A DNA stretch of 6,330 nt, taken from NCBI GenBank assembly GCA_021298235.1, contig JAJTDX010000118.1, positions 1 to 6,330 on the forward strand, given 5' to 3'. The stretch comes from Cryomorphaceae bacterium. GTDB taxonomy: Bacteria; Bacteroidota; Bacteroidia; Flavobacteriales; Crocinitomicaceae. The notes below the pieces were generated by a model, which saw only the letters and a program-made list of their open reading frames with translations, did no database searches and had not been told where the DNA came from. Shown in pieces: positions 5,967 to 6,330 of this stretch (its first letter is position 1; each line of letters starts with the position of its first letter). Made by a program: the position numbers and the translations under genes.

Positions 5967-6330
5967 CTATTTCTTGATTAAGGTCAAAGTCCCTTTCATT
6001 ATTTCTCCTTCACCATCTGGATCAGTGTAAATGATGTAGTAGAACGAACTTGAAGGCAAATCTTTTCCATTGAATTTACCATCCCATGGTTTGCTAGAGT
6101 AATCTCCTTGAATTGACTCATAAACTAGGTTACCCCATCTATTGTAAATGAACACTTTATTTTTAGGATGTAATTCGTCAAGTCCTACAATTTCCCAAAT
6201 CTCGTTCATCCCATCTCCACTTGGAGTAAATCCGGAAGGAATAACCATTTCACAGGATTGCTCAGATACGACAACAAGTGAGGTAGCATCTGTTAAACAC
6301 GGGGCAAGAGCTGGAACTGTGTACGTATAA
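5967..6330 (-). CDS. T9SS type B-sorted surface protein, C-terminal end (partial)
   Basis: Only the last 120 residues are in the window; the frame is open to the right edge and stops at TAG 5969-5967. The methionine at 6248 is internal. The end is a gliding motility-associated C-terminal (CHU_C, TIGR04131-type) domain: IPSGFTPSGDGMNEIWEI, VFIYNRWGNLVYES, WDGKFNGKDLP, FYYIIY and GTLTLIKK. This domain is the type B signal that directs proteins through the type IX secretion system to the cell surface. The preceding stretch (TYTVPALAPCLTDATSLVVVSEQSC) looks like the end of an Ig-like or SprB-like repeat, so the full protein is probably large and repetitive. It is the first of three minus-strand genes with the PorP/SprF-like and PD40/OmpA-like proteins. 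The role as adhesin is inference, since the functional region is outside the window. Confidence 0.92.
   Translation of the reverse strand, partial: YTYTVPALAPCLTDATSLVVVSEQSCEMVIPSGFTPSGDGMNEIWEIVGLDELHPKNKVFIYNRWGNLVYESIQGDYSSKPWDGKFNGKDLPSSSFYYIIYTDPDGEGEIMKGTLTLIKK

Noticed and set aside
5959..5977. Inverted repeat TCAAGA-N7-TCTTGA over the stop codon of the partial adhesin
   Set aside because: The stem is only 6 bp and AT-rich, and on the minus strand it is followed by A residues and not T, so it is not a terminator.
6148..6330. + strand open frame at the right edge
   Set aside because: It is antisense to the clear CHU_C domain and shows no known motif.
1..6330. tRNA, rRNA, CRISPR arrays, insertion sequences, phage genes or attachment sites
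   Set aside because: No cloverleaf-like segment, regularly spaced repeats, transposase or integrase motif, or terminal inverted repeats were seen on either strand.

Overview
The window looks like chromosomal DNA of a member of the Bacteroidota, most likely a Flavobacteriales relative. The evidence is a partial adhesin with a gliding-motility/type IX secretion (T9SS) type B C-terminal domain, a PorP/SprF-family outer-membrane protein, a PD40/SprB-repeat/OmpA-like protein, a DUF5723-type outer-membrane protein, and several exact matches to the Bacteroidota -7 promoter element TAnnTTTG. Shine-Dalgarno sequences are weak or absent, as is common in this phylum. The exact genus cannot be told from the sequence alone.

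Left part (1-1890): the C-terminal end of a Nudix hydrolase of the CoA pyrophosphatase type runs off the left edge on the + strand. Its stop codon directly abuts the stop codon of a convergent minus-strand gene for a DUF5723-like outer-membrane protein. That gene is split by an apparent one-base deletion near 605-607; adding one base restores a continuous 470-residue protein. Between this gene and the next lies a 192-base gap with a -7-like promoter match, a tiny ORF, a small hairpin and a large terminator-like hairpin, all on the minus strand.

Middle part (1891-3334): a ZIP-family metal transporter (minus) and nucleoside diphosphate kinase ndk (plus) are divergent. Each has its own -7 element, and a perfect 7-3-7 palindrome lies between the two. 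ndk ends in a strong bidirectional terminator that it shares with the convergent gene cluster on its right.

Right part (3335-6330): three minus-strand genes are read in the order T9SS type B adhesin (only its C-terminus is present), PorP/SprF-like protein, PD40-SprB-OmpA-like protein. This is a recognised arrangement in Bacteroidota: a large secreted surface protein followed by its presumed outer-membrane partner and a periplasmic or envelope-associated protein. A promoter match in front of the PorP/SprF gene suggests that the last two genes can also be transcribed apart from the adhesin.

I see no wholly new defence or mobile system. The most interesting points are the frameshift, the structured leader or small-RNA candidate at about 1735-1838, the palindrome between the ZIP gene and ndk, and the odd domain composition of the PD40 protein.
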